Assembly (NCBI GenBank): GCA_017507285.1 | Contig: JAFWBF010000077.1 | Span: forward strand, 1-6,604 | Reading direction: 5' to 3' | From: Bacteroidales bacterium | Lineage (GTDB): Bacteria; Bacteroidota; Bacteroidia; Bacteroidales; P3 | DNA: 6,604 bases | Shown here: positions 5,617-6,604 of the stretch, one piece after another | How the letters are laid out: every line of letters begins with the position of its first letter | Position numbering within the stretch: the first letter of the stretch is position 1 | The notes under the pieces: model-generated | The model's database searches: none | What the model saw: the letters and a program-made list of their open reading frames with translations, nothing else | Told to the model about the DNA's origin: nothing | Position numbers and translations under genes: made by a program

Positions 5617-6604
5617 ATGAAAAAGTTATTTATTTCCTTAGCCACAGTATCGGCTGTTATTTTGTCGAGTTGTTGTGGCAACAAAGAAAAAGAAGAAACC
5701 CCAAAAACAGAAATGCAACAATTGGTAGAATCGTATGCTCCGGTAAAACTTACCACTGATTTAAGCATACTTAGTGAAAAAGAACGTGCCATGCTTCCTA
5801 TCCTTATCCAAATTTCAGAAATTATGGATGAGCTATTTTGGCAGCAATCATTTGGCGACAAGAGTGTGTTGGACACTATAAGTGACCAATACATACGCGA
5901 ATTTGCAATGATACAATACGGTGCTTGGAACCGTTTGGACTGCGAAAAAACATTCGTTCCCGGTTTTGGCGAAAAGCCTAAAGGTGCAAACTTCTATCCT
6001 GCAGATATGACAAAAGAAGAATTTGAAGCACTACAAGACCCTGCAAAAGAAAGCCTTTACACTATCATCCGTCGTGATGAAAATGGAGCTTTAAAGGTTA
6101 TACCTTACCGCGAAGCTTATGCCGAAAAATTGGCTGTAGTAGACTCTCTTATGGGCGAAGCTATTGCACTTGCCGAAGATGCCGGCTTGAAAAACTATCT
6201 TGAAAAACGTCGCGAAGCTTTCCGCACCGATGATTATTTTGAAAGCGATATGGCTTGGATGGATATGAAATCCAGTAAATTGGATTTCGTAGTAGGTCCT
6301 ATTGAAAATTACGAAGACGCTCTTTACGGATACAAAACTGCTTACGAAGCATTCATATTGGTAAAAGACGAAAAATGGAGCAACGACCTTGCCAAGTATA
6401 CCAAGATGCTTCCTGAATTACAAACCTTGCTTCCTTGCGATCCAAAATACAAACAAGAAGTAGCTGGAACAGAATCTGACTTAAATGTTTACGATGTAAT
6501 ATACTATGCCGGTGACTGCAATTCGGCTAGCAAAACCATAGCTATCAACCTTCCTAACGACGAACGCGTTCAACTTGCAAAAGGTAGTCGCCGTTTGCAA
6601 CTAA
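5617..6604 (+). CDS. lipoprotein resembling dipeptidyl peptidase III (family M49), C-terminus cut by window edge
   Basis: Frame of 329 codons from ATG at 5617 to the right edge with no stop. The N-terminus is a lipoprotein signal: MKKLFISLATVSAVILSSC with lipobox LSSC and lipidated Cys19. It is followed by CGNKEKEE, whose lysine/acidic make-up resembles signals that send Bacteroidota lipoproteins to the cell surface (inference). The mature part resembles M49-type proteins of this phylum: KLTTDLSILSEKER (44-57), EIMDELFWQQSFGDK (68-82), GANFYPADMTKEEFEAL, LYTIIRRDENG, DDYFESDMAWMDMK, GPIENYEDALYGYK, and the block DVIYYAGDCNSASKTIAI followed by LPNDERVQLAKGSRRLQL at the edge. M49 enzymes are zinc peptidases that remove dipeptides from peptide N-termini. 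The diagnostic HEXXGH zinc motif lies further downstream in the family and is outside the window, so activity cannot be judged. Family assignment is from remembered similarity. Confidence 0.85.
   Translation, partial: MKKLFISLATVSAVILSSCCGNKEKEETPKTEMQQLVESYAPVKLTTDLSILSEKERAMLPILIQISEIMDELFWQQSFGDKSVLDTISDQYIREFAMIQYGAWNRLDCEKTFVPGFGEKPKGANFYPADMTKEEFEALQDPAKESLYTIIRRDENGALKVIPYREAYAEKLAVVDSLMGEAIALAEDAGLKNYLEKRREAFRTDDYFESDMAWMDMKSSKLDFVVGPIENYEDALYGYKTAYEAFILVKDEKWSNDLAKYTKMLPELQTLLPCDPKYKQEVAGTESDLNVYDVIYYAGDCNSASKTIAINLPNDERVQLAKGSRRLQL

Noticed and set aside
5538..5894. 118-codon open frame on the minus strand
   Set aside because: Antisense to the signal peptide and N-terminus of the M49-like lipoprotein and runs through its promoter; no family resemblance.
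1..6604. Mobile element, CRISPR array, tRNA/rRNA or toxin-antitoxin system
   Set aside because: No regularly spaced repeats, no terminal inverted repeats or transposase-like frames, no tRNA-like cloverleaf that I could see, and all coding space is taken by core or conserved genes with similar composition.

Overview
The window looks like chromosomal housekeeping DNA from a low-GC member of the Bacteroidota, most likely the order Bacteroidales. Three things point there. Promoters are of the TTTG / TAnnTTTG type used by the Bacteroidota primary sigma factor, with no E. coli-like -35/-10 boxes and almost no Shine-Dalgarno sequences. The left-edge gene encodes a DUF4954 protein, a family I know from Bacteroidota. 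The right-edge gene encodes a lipoprotein of the M49 type found in that phylum. I cannot name a genus.

Layout. Positions 1-5469 are read on the minus strand and 5617-6604 on the plus strand. In transcription order the minus strand carries two units. The first is a small two-helix membrane protein of unknown function (5203-5469) followed by efp, elongation factor P (4610-5176); it ends at a strong hairpin terminator (4541-4585). The second starts from a promoter nested against that terminator and runs: a secreted M23 peptidase with a C-terminal LysM domain (3441-4418), trmD (2742-3419), clpP (1993-2658), dut (1478-1915) and a DUF4954 beta-helix protein (1-1445, cut by the window edge). A hairpin between clpP and dut may partly terminate or punctuate this unit. 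On the plus strand a divergent promoter drives a lipoprotein resembling dipeptidyl peptidase III (family M49), cut by the right edge before its catalytic motif.

Functionally this is a core-maintenance cluster: translation (EF-P, TrmD), protein turnover (ClpP), nucleotide hygiene (dUTPase) and cell-wall remodelling (M23/LysM), plus two poorly characterised proteins. I see no mobile element, CRISPR array, tRNA or rRNA, and no evidence of a new defence or biosynthetic system. The points worth a second look are the nested terminator/promoter at 4520-4585, a 14-codon leader ORF ahead of the M23 gene, the matched divergent promoters at 5485-5574, clpP sitting away from clpX, and the two unknown proteins (DUF4954 and the EF-P neighbour). 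No intergenic stretch exceeds 300 bases; the longest are 4419-4609 and 5470-5616, both described below.
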